64,000 nucleotides of DNA from Orthonyx spaldingii (lineage: Eukaryota; Chordata; Aves; Passeriformes; Orthonychidae), in contig VZTJ01000764.1 in the NCBI GenBank assembly GCA_013397795.1, forward strand, positions 804,854-868,853. Direction: 5' to 3'. Shown piece by piece: positions 20,711 to 64,000 of this stretch. The notes under the pieces were generated by a model that had not been told where the DNA came from, did no database searches, and saw only the letters and a list, made by a program, of their open reading frames with translations. Both the position numbers and the translations under genes were made by a program. Within the stretch, counting starts at the first letter, position 1, and every line of letters begins with the position of its first letter.

Positions 20711-23700
20711 TCTGCTCACCCTACCCTTAGGAGCAATTATTAAATGAGGGGTCTTCCCACCAATAGACCCTGCTGGTCCTTGGTGGTGCAGGCCCACCAG
20801 CCTCCAGAGATCCTGACTTTACTGACTTCAGATGGAGGTAAGCCAAGATTTTATTCAAAGGTTTTTATCAGTAGAGTCCAAGTCTAAATTTGCAGAAATA
20901 TTTGAAAAAGTCATGTAATACCAGCTCAGTTAAGCAGTCTATTCACTGAATTAATGACATTAAAGAAAAAACAAAAAAGTTTGACTGTTGTATATCCTAG
21001 TGAACCACCTTAACAATACTGAGCAGAAATGTCATCTGAGGTGTAGATTTTTCTTCAAGTGACAACAAAGACATCAGGCAGACTGAAAACACAGATGGCG
21101 TGGCTATCGAGGAGCCTGCACTCCAGTGCTCTGACAGTCGCTTACACCTCTGAGCCCTTTTCTCCCTGGGCTTCCTCATGCCCTGTGCACACTCCTGCTG
21201 TCATCTCTCTGATGGATACCTGGGGCTTGCTGAGCATCTGCGATCGTTCCAGCCAACCCAATGTGGCACCTGTAAGCTCCTTTCTTCTAGACCCAGAGGA
21301 ACACAGTGACAGTGGCTCTGAAAAGTAATTCAAACCCAGGGTATATTCCTTCCTTCTGTTTATTCCTATAATTCATAAATTACCTCCTACTCAATTATTT
21401 TAATCTCTGGCCTTAGAGCTGAACAGAGACATGAACAGCATTTGCTCTTTGCATCTCTGCCAGCCTGTCCTCCCTTTGCTGCCACTGAAAGCTCAGTGAA
21501 TTCCCAGGCTTCCTCCACCTTCCTCACCTTGTAAAGTTTCTACCTGCCCTCTGATTTCCCATGACAGCTGAAAGGCAGGCTATTCAGACCCTTCTTTCCT
21601 TGATGCATTCCCTTGGGCTATTGTGATGTTATTCTCACTTTGCTTTTTTCCCCTGTGGTTTTGGTTTTCTGTGGGGTTTCTTTGTTGTCTTTAATCAGTT
21701 TTCCACCAACAGCCTTTTCAGTTTTTAATTTTGTGCAGATGAGCAGGATTGCAAAATGCAAATTAAACAAACTTGGAAGAAAGCTGTGCCCCTCACTTTT
21801 TTTGTACTCAAGAAAGAAAGCTGATAAAGAATCTTCTGAATCTTCTTTGTCCCTTGGGATTACACCCTACCAATTTCTGCAGTCAGTGGCATGTAAAGAG
21901 TAATAATATGACTACCGTCACTTTCTAACGTTCAGATAAAATTACCAGATATCCATTTATGGCTGAATCAAGGTATTCAGCATGAATTCCTCATAAAAAT
22001 AAAATTCTTACTGTTAGAGCTTCCATAAAATTTCCCACCTACTGTCCTAATAAGCATAATGAAGAGAAGATTGGATGGAAATGCAACCTACCCCATGTGG
22101 ATGCAGAGTGGGTTTTCCCAGGCTTTTCCTGCAATGACTAAATGTCTGAAATTGCCCTGGCACTTCATAGCCTCTATGTCCAAATCTGATGCTCTCAGGT
22201 TCAGCCCTTGAGTGTCAGCCACCTTTTGATTTTCAGTTGATTTGCATATCATACCATGAACCTGCAAAAAACCCAGATAAATGGATCCCAGAGCTTTAGC
22301 TCTGTAATTTCCCCTACTGCCATGGTGTTGATTTGATGAGCCCTGAGGGCGGCAAATATTTGGCAACTGGAAGCTGAAGAGGACCAAGATAAGGTGGAGT
22401 ATGGAAATAGTTTGCTCTGACACCCTGGCTTCCTCACAGAGGAAAGATGGAGGTTGGACTTGCCTTCTGGTACCATGCAGTTTACTTCAAGGAGAAAGAA
22501 TTCAGATTCAAGCTCTGTCTAGTACAATAATCTGCAAGGAAATGGAAAAACACAGGAATTTCTCTGGATATCTGTTCTCCAAATTTGTCCTCCTGAGCAG
22601 CGGTTTAAAGGAAGGTCCTGACTAATAAAAATTTTTACAAGTAAAGTTAATCTTTTTCAATGAGACACTAGTTCTTTTTTGTTCCCTAATGATAGCGAAA
22701 GATAACTCAGTGATATGAACAGGTGAAGGAAGTTAGAAAAATGCAAATTCCCAGTTTTCATAGGGATCTCAGTGTCACAATAGCTCAGCTTGCTAATGGT
22801 ATGACTAGAATAACCAATTATAGCCTTGGAGCTGCTAAGTCTTGTCCTGAAGCCTTGTGGGCTGAAGAAATCTCTCCCAGAGAATTCAGTTTGATAGGCA
22901 TTTCTCATACCTGTTCAAAATTTGCCAGTTCAGGATCAGCTCTTTAACCAGGGAAACATCATGATATCTGTAGCACTAGCTCACTTTACACTGGCAGAGG
23001 TTTTAGTCGAGAATTTTGGCTTTTTAGAAAAGCAGGGAGGAGGATTTGACTAATTGATGGAGCTGTTCCCAGAATTTAGCCCATGACTGGTATTGTTCCC
23101 CCAGTTCAGCCTGTGGCTACTAATTAAGACCTTATAGCTGTTCTTTTACTCTCCCTACCACCCTATGCTGGTTCTCTTGACCCCTCATAACTCTGTCTTG
23201 GCCTGTTCTATTCAACTTACTTTTTCAGACCCTTGAATATCAAATCAGTCATTATTTGGCCAAGGAAAAAACATATTCAACAGCTCAGATTATTTCTCAT
23301 AATGAGTCAATGCTTAAGCCCCCATCCAATTTGTTACCTCTCTGCAAATCCTTTCCAATTTGTTCGTGCTTTTCCTGAAATGGAAATGCTCATGCTTCTA
23401 ATGTCATTGCAAGCACAACAACCTGAGTGAAGGATGGCACACAGCAGTGCTTGCAGGGCTCTGTAGCTCTCCAGTGGACCCTGGGACAGGCCACAGGAAG
23501 CAACCCTGAAACAGTGACACAGCACCACCACCCTGCCCTCCCCACACAGGACTTTGTGCAACCTCCATCTGAAATAGAAATTTGTATCTAGAAACTAATG
23601 AGTTTCTTATAAATAACTTAGGGAGCCAGGTTGCTGCATGTGGGTCTGGCATGAGTGGTGGCCATGTAGACATTGATAAAGCTGGGAGAACAACTCTGAG

Positions 23701-26700
23701 GTCAGCAGGCTGTTTGTGGTGCCTCCGTGGGGTTGGGTATCGTGCTGCTGAAAATCCTGGCAGCACGGGGTCCTGCATGACCTCAAGGACAGCCTCCAAC
23801 CTGGTCTCTGCCCCTTTGCTGTCTCTACCCAGTAACCTTGGTGCCTGTGGGCAATTCAGCACATCTTTAATCTGAACATTATGAGTGGAGCATGCCTGAA
23901 TACCACAGGCTAGAGATATTGTCTTCCAGGGATTGCCTGGGAACAAAACAATGGTTTTATATTCGGTCTCTAGTTTCCACTGGTGGATACTTTGATATAC
24001 TGATAGATGTTTTGTAAATTCTTTGAATAAATGCAGAAAATAAAATTTGAACTAAAAATCCTTACCTTTTAAAAGACTCTGTTTATTTTTATGGGCTTTA
24101 TTTTTTATAGGCTTATTGTTTTATTTTTATATACTTTTAAATAATTTGAACTTTGATATAGAAAACAAATATTAAGATACTTAAATATTATCATGGCACA
24201 GACATTTAGTGTGGTGTAGATCTCAGTATACTGCTATGTAATTTTAAAATGCTTAAATATATTTTAAAACATGCTATTTTGACTACTTTAACAGCATTTT
24301 TCTCCTGGTTTTAAGTCAGACTTGTGTCTCAGAAGTATATTTCTGAAAGTGAAGTTAAAATCCTCAGAGCTGCCATGCTAACATCATCTGAAATGGCTAC
24401 TGGTTCTTGCTATCTGAGATGAACGTCCAGTTTTCTGGGGAGTGCCAGCCTTGGAGGGCTTTATTTTTCTTTGGAAAGTGCCAAGAATCTGCTTTGAAAG
24501 CATCAGGGTCTCTTAAGTATTTCCCCCCCTGGGTATCTACAAACTAAGCACTCCAAGTCACTTTTCCAAAACGCTTCCCAGCACCTCTGCGAATGTGCAA
24601 AGCAAGCCCTAGAGAACTTCTTTTGAATGTTTTGGCATTAATGTTCTGTGAGACAGGGAGAAGAGATGAAGTGAAATGAGTCTCAAAATAGGACTGTCAA
24701 GTTCTTTTCTGGTAGAACTTACATTAATTTTTAATACTCCATCTGTGATCAGAAGAAAAGAAAGACCTTTAGTTCTCAGCACAGATCTTTTTTGAGCACA
24801 CATTTTTCCTTGTAGCTGTTATATATTCAGTTCTATGATTCACCAACATATTTGTATTATTTTTTCTTGCTTTATGGGAGTCAGACAGAGTCACCTTTGG
24901 GCCTCATCTTGAACTAAAACAGCAAAATGCATCACCAGTAACCTCTCAGCAGTAATCCTGCTGTGCTGCTTTACATGTGGGAGTAATAAGAGGCAGCCTT
25001 TGAGAGGATAACAAGGTCCTTATGTCAGTTTTATCTTTTTAATGATTAAATTTAAATAATATTGTGTGCTTATAGCAGGATCTGGTGATCAGTGCATGTT
25101 ATTTTGCACATGTTCTCCTGGATATAGAATCATATTTATTACTGTTGTCCCTTTGTGGTCTCATTCTACCATCTGGTGCCAGGTTCCCTTCCAGTCTTTT
25201 GTATCATTTGTGCCTTTGATCATGGCTGAATTTTAACTAGATATCATTTTCTCCTGTCATCAAAAGAAACCTTCTGAGTGGCTTCATTTCTTGCTGATTA
25301 ACTCAAACAAGCACAGAGACCACATGAAGAGTAGGCTAAAAGAAAGGCATGTATTCAGTTGAAACTTTTGGGGATGGTAGGGCCTTCTCCCATTTTACTT
25401 GCATTCTTCTGCATTATGATAGGATCAGTTCAGTGAATCACCTGGAAGTGGTATAAGCAACTAATTTTGTGGGTCATTGATTTAGTTAATCTGTGACAAG
25501 TCAGAAGATTAAAACAGAATTTAATTATCACTGACAGTACTTGTATTGAATTTAAATCATTTAAATATTTTTCAAGAGCTGCATTTTTTAACATGTATTA
25601 TATTTAATCAGGAAGGAAAGGAGTATCTCTGACTGTAATATTAAGTGGGGGAAGTAAACCCACCCACTCATTGGCTTGCAGGGCCACCAACTCAGTGGCT
25701 TGCTTTTGTTTCCAGTTTATGAGGAAAAGCTGGGGGAAAGAAATTGGTGAAATATTTTTAAAATGAAAAAAAAAATAAAAAGAAAATAATTAAAGACCAA
25801 TTTTGAAGCCATTGCAGGAAATTTGATGTTTTGAGTATGGTGAGACTGGTTCACTCTGAGAAGGTTTACTGGAGCATTATTCTTTCTCCCTTAGAGAGTT
25901 GATACAAATACATACTTGATCAATAATGATAAAAAATAACTGGTAGAGGCTACAGGGAATTTTTGCAGTATTTGAGACACATAGACAGTTGCAGTCCATG
26001 ATCCATTCTAGGTTAAACTTTCAGGGTACAGTGTAGGAAAACAGGAAAACTTGTTCTTGTAGTCTGTTTCTTTACAGTCTGTCAAACAAAATTCCAGCAC
26101 TCAAGGTTCATGTGTGGCAGTTTCTAAAGTGTGTTTAATCCTGTGGGTCATAAGGGGAACAAATTGATAGTTGAGATAAAAGGCACTGCTGAAAAAACTC
26201 TCAGTGAGAAAGTTAAAAGCTCCCCAAGCGTAATGTAGATGGTCCCAGAAGGCACAGAGAAACATCCCAAAATATCTGCTTAAGTGCAGAGCTCAGAATA
26301 GTCTGTGCATCTTTAGAGTAAATTAGCCATCTCTTATCCACATGCATGTTAATTTGAATTAGAAATATTTGTTTGGAGAACAAATCTGTTTTCCTTTTTT
26401 TAACTTAGCAGCTAAAAGCTGAAAGAGAAGCCCTTGTGGGCCTTTTTCAGTTCTCTGCTATTACATGAAGCTCAATCTGTACATAGGGAGATAAGGTCTT
26501 GCAAAGATAGGTAGAATAAGGTTGGAATTTTTTAAATATTGCTATTGCTTGGCAGGAAGTTGCTGATTTACTCCCTGCCTGTCCTGAGAGCAGCTTCTCT
26601 TCTCTGCCCTGTTTTGCAGAAACTGAAAAAGGGGGAAAAAAAACATACAAAGAAACAAAACCCACAAAATGGGGATTGGTTACTGCTGTGCAAATGAAAA

Positions 26701-29700
26701 TATCTCCTGGATTAATTTAAACTACTGTAAAGTCCTAAAACCACATCTGCTGACTTTGTACTGGAGCAGATGTGATGTGCTGCCAAACACTTTCTGCCAG
26801 CTTCACTAGCACCTTGTAGGGGAGAGAACAACAAGCCATGAAGTAGCATTTTCATCTGGTCTCTGTCTGTTTGTCCTTCAGAAAAGTTATCTAGACAGCT
26901 TCTGTTTATTGTTCAACCTTCTCTCAGCAGAGTCAAAATAAAAAAGAATCAGGTAATGGAACCCCATTTAAATCTAAGATATTCTCTGCTAAATTTTTCT
27001 TACAACTGTAAGAATCATGAGAATGCAAACAAGTTAAATGTACTGTATTTAATCCCACTTTGAGTACCTGCCAAGGACATAAACCATTTTTGGTATTTAG
27101 TCCTGTCTGAGGATTTCTGGATTGCTGCTGTACTGTGGGCTGTAGGCTAACAGAAAGGTCAGATGGGGAAAAACACAGTCAGCAATAACAGCTAGTGAAA
27201 TTATCTACCTTTATTGCAGTGCTTCAAAGGCAAATGATGGAACCCAGGTGATGTCCTTACATCTGCTTAACACTCCTGGATTCACTCGTTCATTTTTAAG
27301 ATTCTTTTAGAACTGGGATGAAATCATCATATTTAACCCTAAGCCAGAACTTGTTGTCAGCTCCCTGGGAAGACTAGAAGATTTACTAAAAACCAGAAAC
27401 TAAAATGGAGAGATTGAGAAATCCCACTATTCACAACGATTCCTTCCCTAGCTGCTTTTTTGTTTCATGCTTTTAGGTTTGGTCATGCAGCTGTGCAATA
27501 CCTGCTAGTCCCTTTTGATACAGTTAGTGTTAACACACAACAAAAATATGAAGAGGGCAAGTGATATACACAAACTACTTACAATGGGCTGAAAAACATC
27601 CAGATAAATTAGAAATGCTGGAAGGCTGGAAATATTGTATAAGTGGGAAGAGCATTATGTGACCTACTGTTCCCCCCAGAAAGGTGCAAGTCTGGAGGGG
27701 AACCCAGAGGTGGCAAACACGCCAAACCCTCACAGAAAGACCCACTGGAAAGCCTGGGATCAAATCCCTTGGAAAGGAAGGAAAGAACAGGCAATCTACA
27801 ATAAAAGTGAAATAACCCTTCCAGACCTTCTGTTTTCCATACCTCAGGGCATGCAAGCATGGAAACATTTATAGATGGTGGTGACAAAACTGATAAATTT
27901 ACCTTTGCTGTTAATTACCTGAATGTCATTCTTAGGCCACTATCTATCCTACTTATGCCATAAATTTTTTATCCTGGTACCAAATAGACATCCTGATTGA
28001 ATGTAAAAAGTCTGTGAAAGCTGAGGAACAAAGCAGCTTGGTGCTTGCCAGCTACTGACAGCTTTATTTAGTTGGTGCAGTGGAGCTTGTGAAGGATGTG
28101 ATGTTTGTGGGTGACATCCAGGCAATGAGGACATGTGCAAGTTCAGACAGAAATGAAGGTGGACCCTATGGGGTCAAGCACACATGGATGATGCCAGGAG
28201 AGCATCATCCCACTCTGGGTTCACAGGTATGCTCACATTCACAGATTCCTCGAGCATCAGCGCAAGCTCTCAGGTCATGTCTGCACTCTGGGCCCTTTAG
28301 CCAGCCACTGATTCACACCTTGAGTCTTTTCAGATAAATCCTCTCCTGCTTGCCTGCTAATCCAGACTGAAGTTTGCGAGCAAGCTACACATGCACACAC
28401 ATGGACACAGGATTATATGGGACACTTGGGAAATATGAACACATCCAGGTCTCTCCAGTGGCTGACACCCAGACCTTGCAGCTTACATCTTAGTCTCTTG
28501 GGTTGCTGGCATTTTGACCATTCAGCTCGCACACCTAGGTCAGAGATGGAGATTGCACAGTAGGAGAAAAAAAAGTTAAGGATTGAATATGAAACTAGCC
28601 TGGATTGCAGTGATCAGGCACAGGACTCGGTCAGATGAGTGCACGGCCTGGCAGCCTACCTGCATGCAGCCATTCCTTTTAATCCCCTCCTCTGATTTTC
28701 CTACTCTTGGCCTCCCTGGTCCACACTGGTTCTTCCCTTTGCTCCTTCCCCTTAGCAGGCCCCTTACACAGTCTGAAATCAGTTTTAATATCCAATAATA
28801 CTGAAGTTAACCACATTTTATGTTTCTAATCAGTGACAAAGTTTAGCCTGACCCTCCTCAAGACTGTGCCCAAATTGTTGCTTTAATGGTCCATCAGGCA
28901 CTGACCAACATGTTCTAGTTCCTGTTAATGTCTCCTTCATCACTTGCTTGTTAATGCCTGAGTGTCTGTGGGTTTAATTTATCCTTTCCTTGTTATTTGT
29001 TTATTCTGTTGTTCTGAATAGCTCTTACACTGCCTCCATTTGAGTCTGTTGAAGTAGATACAAAGGCCTGAAGGCTGATTGAACTGGGAGGAGTGGGCCG
29101 TGGGCTGGTGCGGGAGTCTGGAAATTGGTGCATGGATAAGCCACAAATAATATTAGATGGACACAATAATCTTGAGAACAAAAAAAAAATATAATGTGTG
29201 CCACAATCTTTTAATTCGGGAAAATAGCAAATGAACATTCTCAAATGTCACCAAATCAGTATTCTCAGCGGGATGGGACTTTGTCTCATTAGTATTTGAG
29301 ACTAAGCATGAGGCACAGTATGAATGTGGAGCATTGCAGTGTTGATAGCACTGGAGAAAGCAGGTGACATTGGTTTGCAAAATGTTTTGGGGGATCCTGG
29401 TAAAGCAGGCTTACATTTGCTGGTGTTTTAAAATACATGGTCCCAAAGTATGTGGCATCTACACTGGCAGTGATGGCTGAAGTGCAGTGGAGGGGAGAGG
29501 GCACTCACAGGGACATAGTGCCTAGGCTGGAGGATAGGAAACTGAGAGAAAATACAGGCAGAAAAACATGCCAACAAAAAAAATAGAGAAGGGAAAAGCT
29601 GGCAGGACTATAGATAGTACAGGATTAGTTCTGCAGCAGAGAACCTTACCCCACACTCTCAAAGCTGCAGAAAACTTCAGTAAAGACATGAGCATTTCCA

Positions 29701-31230
29701 AGGGCTGAGGGTTGGCTTCTGTTTGCATGTATAACCTCTGCTGCCTTTTGTAGTTGTAAAAAATTGAGCCACATCACTTTGTTTAGTTCTGGGCAGCTCC
29801 TTTTTTTCCCTTTAGGACAATATGTCCAGCCTGGGCACATAGCAAGCCTTGGGCTTGGACACACCCTCAGCTGAGCACATCAGGTACAAGTGCGGCAAAT
29901 TGGTATCCAGGGCAGGCAGTTGCCGGGGAGTTAGGCAGAAAGTGAAGCATTCCTTCCCTTGGAGGCCACACTTCCCATGCAGTGTTGGTACTCTTTTTTT
30001 TTCCTCTAAAGCCCAGCCATACTGCTGGGTGATCAGGACAAAAAATAAGGCAGGTATATAAGATAGCATTCTTGTCCTTGGAAGTTTGTTCTTGGAACTC
30101 TGATAGGCTTTGGTACTGTTTATTCACAGGGCAGATACTGCAGTCTCCAGATCTAGAAGGAAATCCTGGAGACAAAAAGCCAACCTGCCTTGCAGAGCCT
30201 GGAAGCAGAGGACATCCTTAACTGCTGAGCTTCCCAATGCATGTCTTCCAAAGGAGACGAGACATCAATTGCTTTTTCCGACACACACGGCTTTCTCCTG
30301 CCCTGTCAGCCTCTTTAGTGGTTTCCCTGTGGGGGGTTTATTTGATTACATTATCATATAGCACCATAACTCCCTCCTGATCTCTGATACTGATCAGCAG
30401 GAGCCAGCATGCTCCTGCTCTCACATGTAAGCAGGTATCTGTTCTCAAGGGAATGTGCACGGCCTGTAAAGATAGGATGCTTTGGTCTCTTTCGGTCTAG
30501 ATTTTTGAGGAAAAATTCCCTTTATTCTGTGATATGGGGTGTTTTTTGATGTGTAGGTAAGAAATGAGGAATTTACATCTTACCTAAGACAAGATTCTCC
30601 ACCACACCTGTTGCACAGAAATAAAACCATACAATGCACATTTCTCTAAAATATACTGAAAAAACCCCACCAAAACCAACAAAACAAGAATATTAAAAGA
30701 TCAATTTGCTATCAACTTAATGTAGATGTATCATCCAGTTTAAACCTTATAATGCTGTCCTGGAGTCTTATCTACACATTTGTGAAGTTACTCTCTTTTA
30801 AGAATAGACAGAAAATACTGGAATCCCTCCAAGTTTGCTTCTGTAAACTCGATCTTATCTTAAGTAAAATGCCCAGGAGGAGCATGCAGAGGGGGATCCT
30901 GGTGGCTGTTCTGTGGGTTCCCACTCCCTCTGTGCTGGAGGGGATGCAGCTCAGCCCCTTCACTGTCACGTTAAGTTTTAAACTTGCAGTTAAGTATGTG
31001 ATGAAATACCACAGTTTGAGAGGAAAGTTGCTTTCAGTTGTTTGCTTTTCTCTGTCTCTTCCCTCTGCTCTCTCCAGGCAGTTCTCTTGGCTTCGGGGGG
31101 ACACACTTCCATAAATGTCCCTTGTCCCTTAGAAAAACTGCTGCGTGAAGACAAAAGGGACCCAGGGCTGAGGAGCAGCCGGGCACAACCCTGCGGGGAC
31201 CCCCCTTTGCCTAAACTGTTTATGAAATTG
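20711..31230. other. Intergenic DNA between GPR78 and CPZ
   Basis: About 10.5 kb of mostly AT-rich sequence with no supportable exon. Open frames on both strands are short, overlap in several frames and lack domain signatures. An especially AT-rich island lies at about 24060-24290. CPZ regulatory elements may be here, but none can be named from the sequence. Confidence 0.45.
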
Positions 31231-31508
31231 TAAACCAGGCTGCAAGAGGGAGACGGTCTGGAGGCAGAAGGGAGGGGGAGCTCATTCCTCCTCCCTCTCT
31301 GCCTCAAAGCCTTTTGCTTTCCAAGCTCAAATGCAGCTGAAATCTGACGCCTGGACTGCACACACTGTGAGACGTGGGCATGCCCTTGCAGTGCACTGAT
31401 TTCCTCTGCAGCTTGGAGAGCCAGAGCCGCGCTGAGGCTCAGGAGAGGAACCACTCCACCAGGCAGTGAGTGCCACATCACTGTGCTGCCTGTGCAAGGG
31501 GCTCCAGC
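31231..31508 (+). promoter_or_regulatory. CPZ: Likely CPZ 5' UTR and proximal promoter
   Basis: GC-richer, purine-rich sequence immediately upstream of the CPZ start codon, without a TATA box at an obvious place and with only modest CpG content. The transcription start cannot be fixed. The initiation context at 31509 (AGCATGG) is good. Confidence 0.4.

Positions 31509-64000
<32,492 letters not shown>

Noticed and set aside
23404..23946. Minus-strand 180-codon open frame in the intergenic region
   Set aside because: No domain, no conserved composition and competing open frames on the + strand; most likely chance.
30990..31481. Minus-strand 163-codon open frame opposite the CPZ promoter and leader
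   Set aside because: Low-complexity Ser/Gln/Arg-rich translation in a GC-richer leader, without any family resemblance.

Overview
The window is vertebrate nuclear DNA, most likely from a bird and probably a songbird (oscine passerine). The genes have GT/AG introns and are surrounded by long AT-rich non-coding DNA. The repeats are avian in type: CR1 LINE 3' ends, short LTRs of endogenous-retrovirus type, and a SINE with a tRNA-Ile-like head and a CR1-like tail, an architecture I know from songbirds. There are no operons, CRISPR arrays or bacterial features. Two bases are unresolved (N at 16702 and 33436).

Two protein-coding genes can be supported, both on the + strand and head to tail. The first is GPR78, an orphan class A G-protein-coupled receptor with three coding exons (7385-8052, 8633-8746, 12709-12946). 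The spliced frame is 339 codons plus stop. It has seven hydrophobic segments, a DPFVY motif in TM7, and a C-terminal SLDTENDxCL signature that separates it from its paralogue GPR26. A CpG-rich promoter/5' UTR precedes it. The second is CPZ (carboxypeptidase Z), a secreted metallocarboxypeptidase with an N-terminal Frizzled-type cysteine-rich domain. Ten coding exons lie between 31509 and 63223. They cover the signal peptide, the ten-cysteine Frizzled domain, the whole catalytic domain and the start of the transthyretin-like domain. The last exon(s) must lie beyond the right edge. GPR78 followed by CPZ in the same orientation is the human 4p16.1 arrangement, so this is conserved microsynteny.

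Layout: 1-6990 is non-coding sequence upstream of GPR78. 7005-7480 is the CpG-rich 5' region with a candidate upstream ORF that stops just before the receptor start. 7385-12946 is GPR78, with a minisatellite in its 580-bp first intron. 12947 to about 14180 is the likely 3' UTR. 14200-31300 is intergenic; it holds a solo LTR with a 5-bp target-site duplication (16435-16788), a CR1 tail, and a minus-strand LTR-like element (about 20167-20710). 31509-63223 is CPZ. Its introns hold a cluster of CR1 and LTR-like elements (34076-35010), a decayed LTR-type remnant (50200-50640), the tRNA-Ile/CR1 SINE (55213-55356) and a 45-bp tandem duplication (59937-60016).

The two genes do not obviously share a pathway. 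CPZ acts in the extracellular matrix, trimming C-terminal basic residues and contacting Wnt signalling through its Frizzled domain. GPR78 is an orphan receptor. I found no new multi-gene system. The observations most worth checking are the lysine at the DRY arginine position of GPR78, the uORF next to its start, the 24-nt CPZ microexon, and the nested transposable elements.
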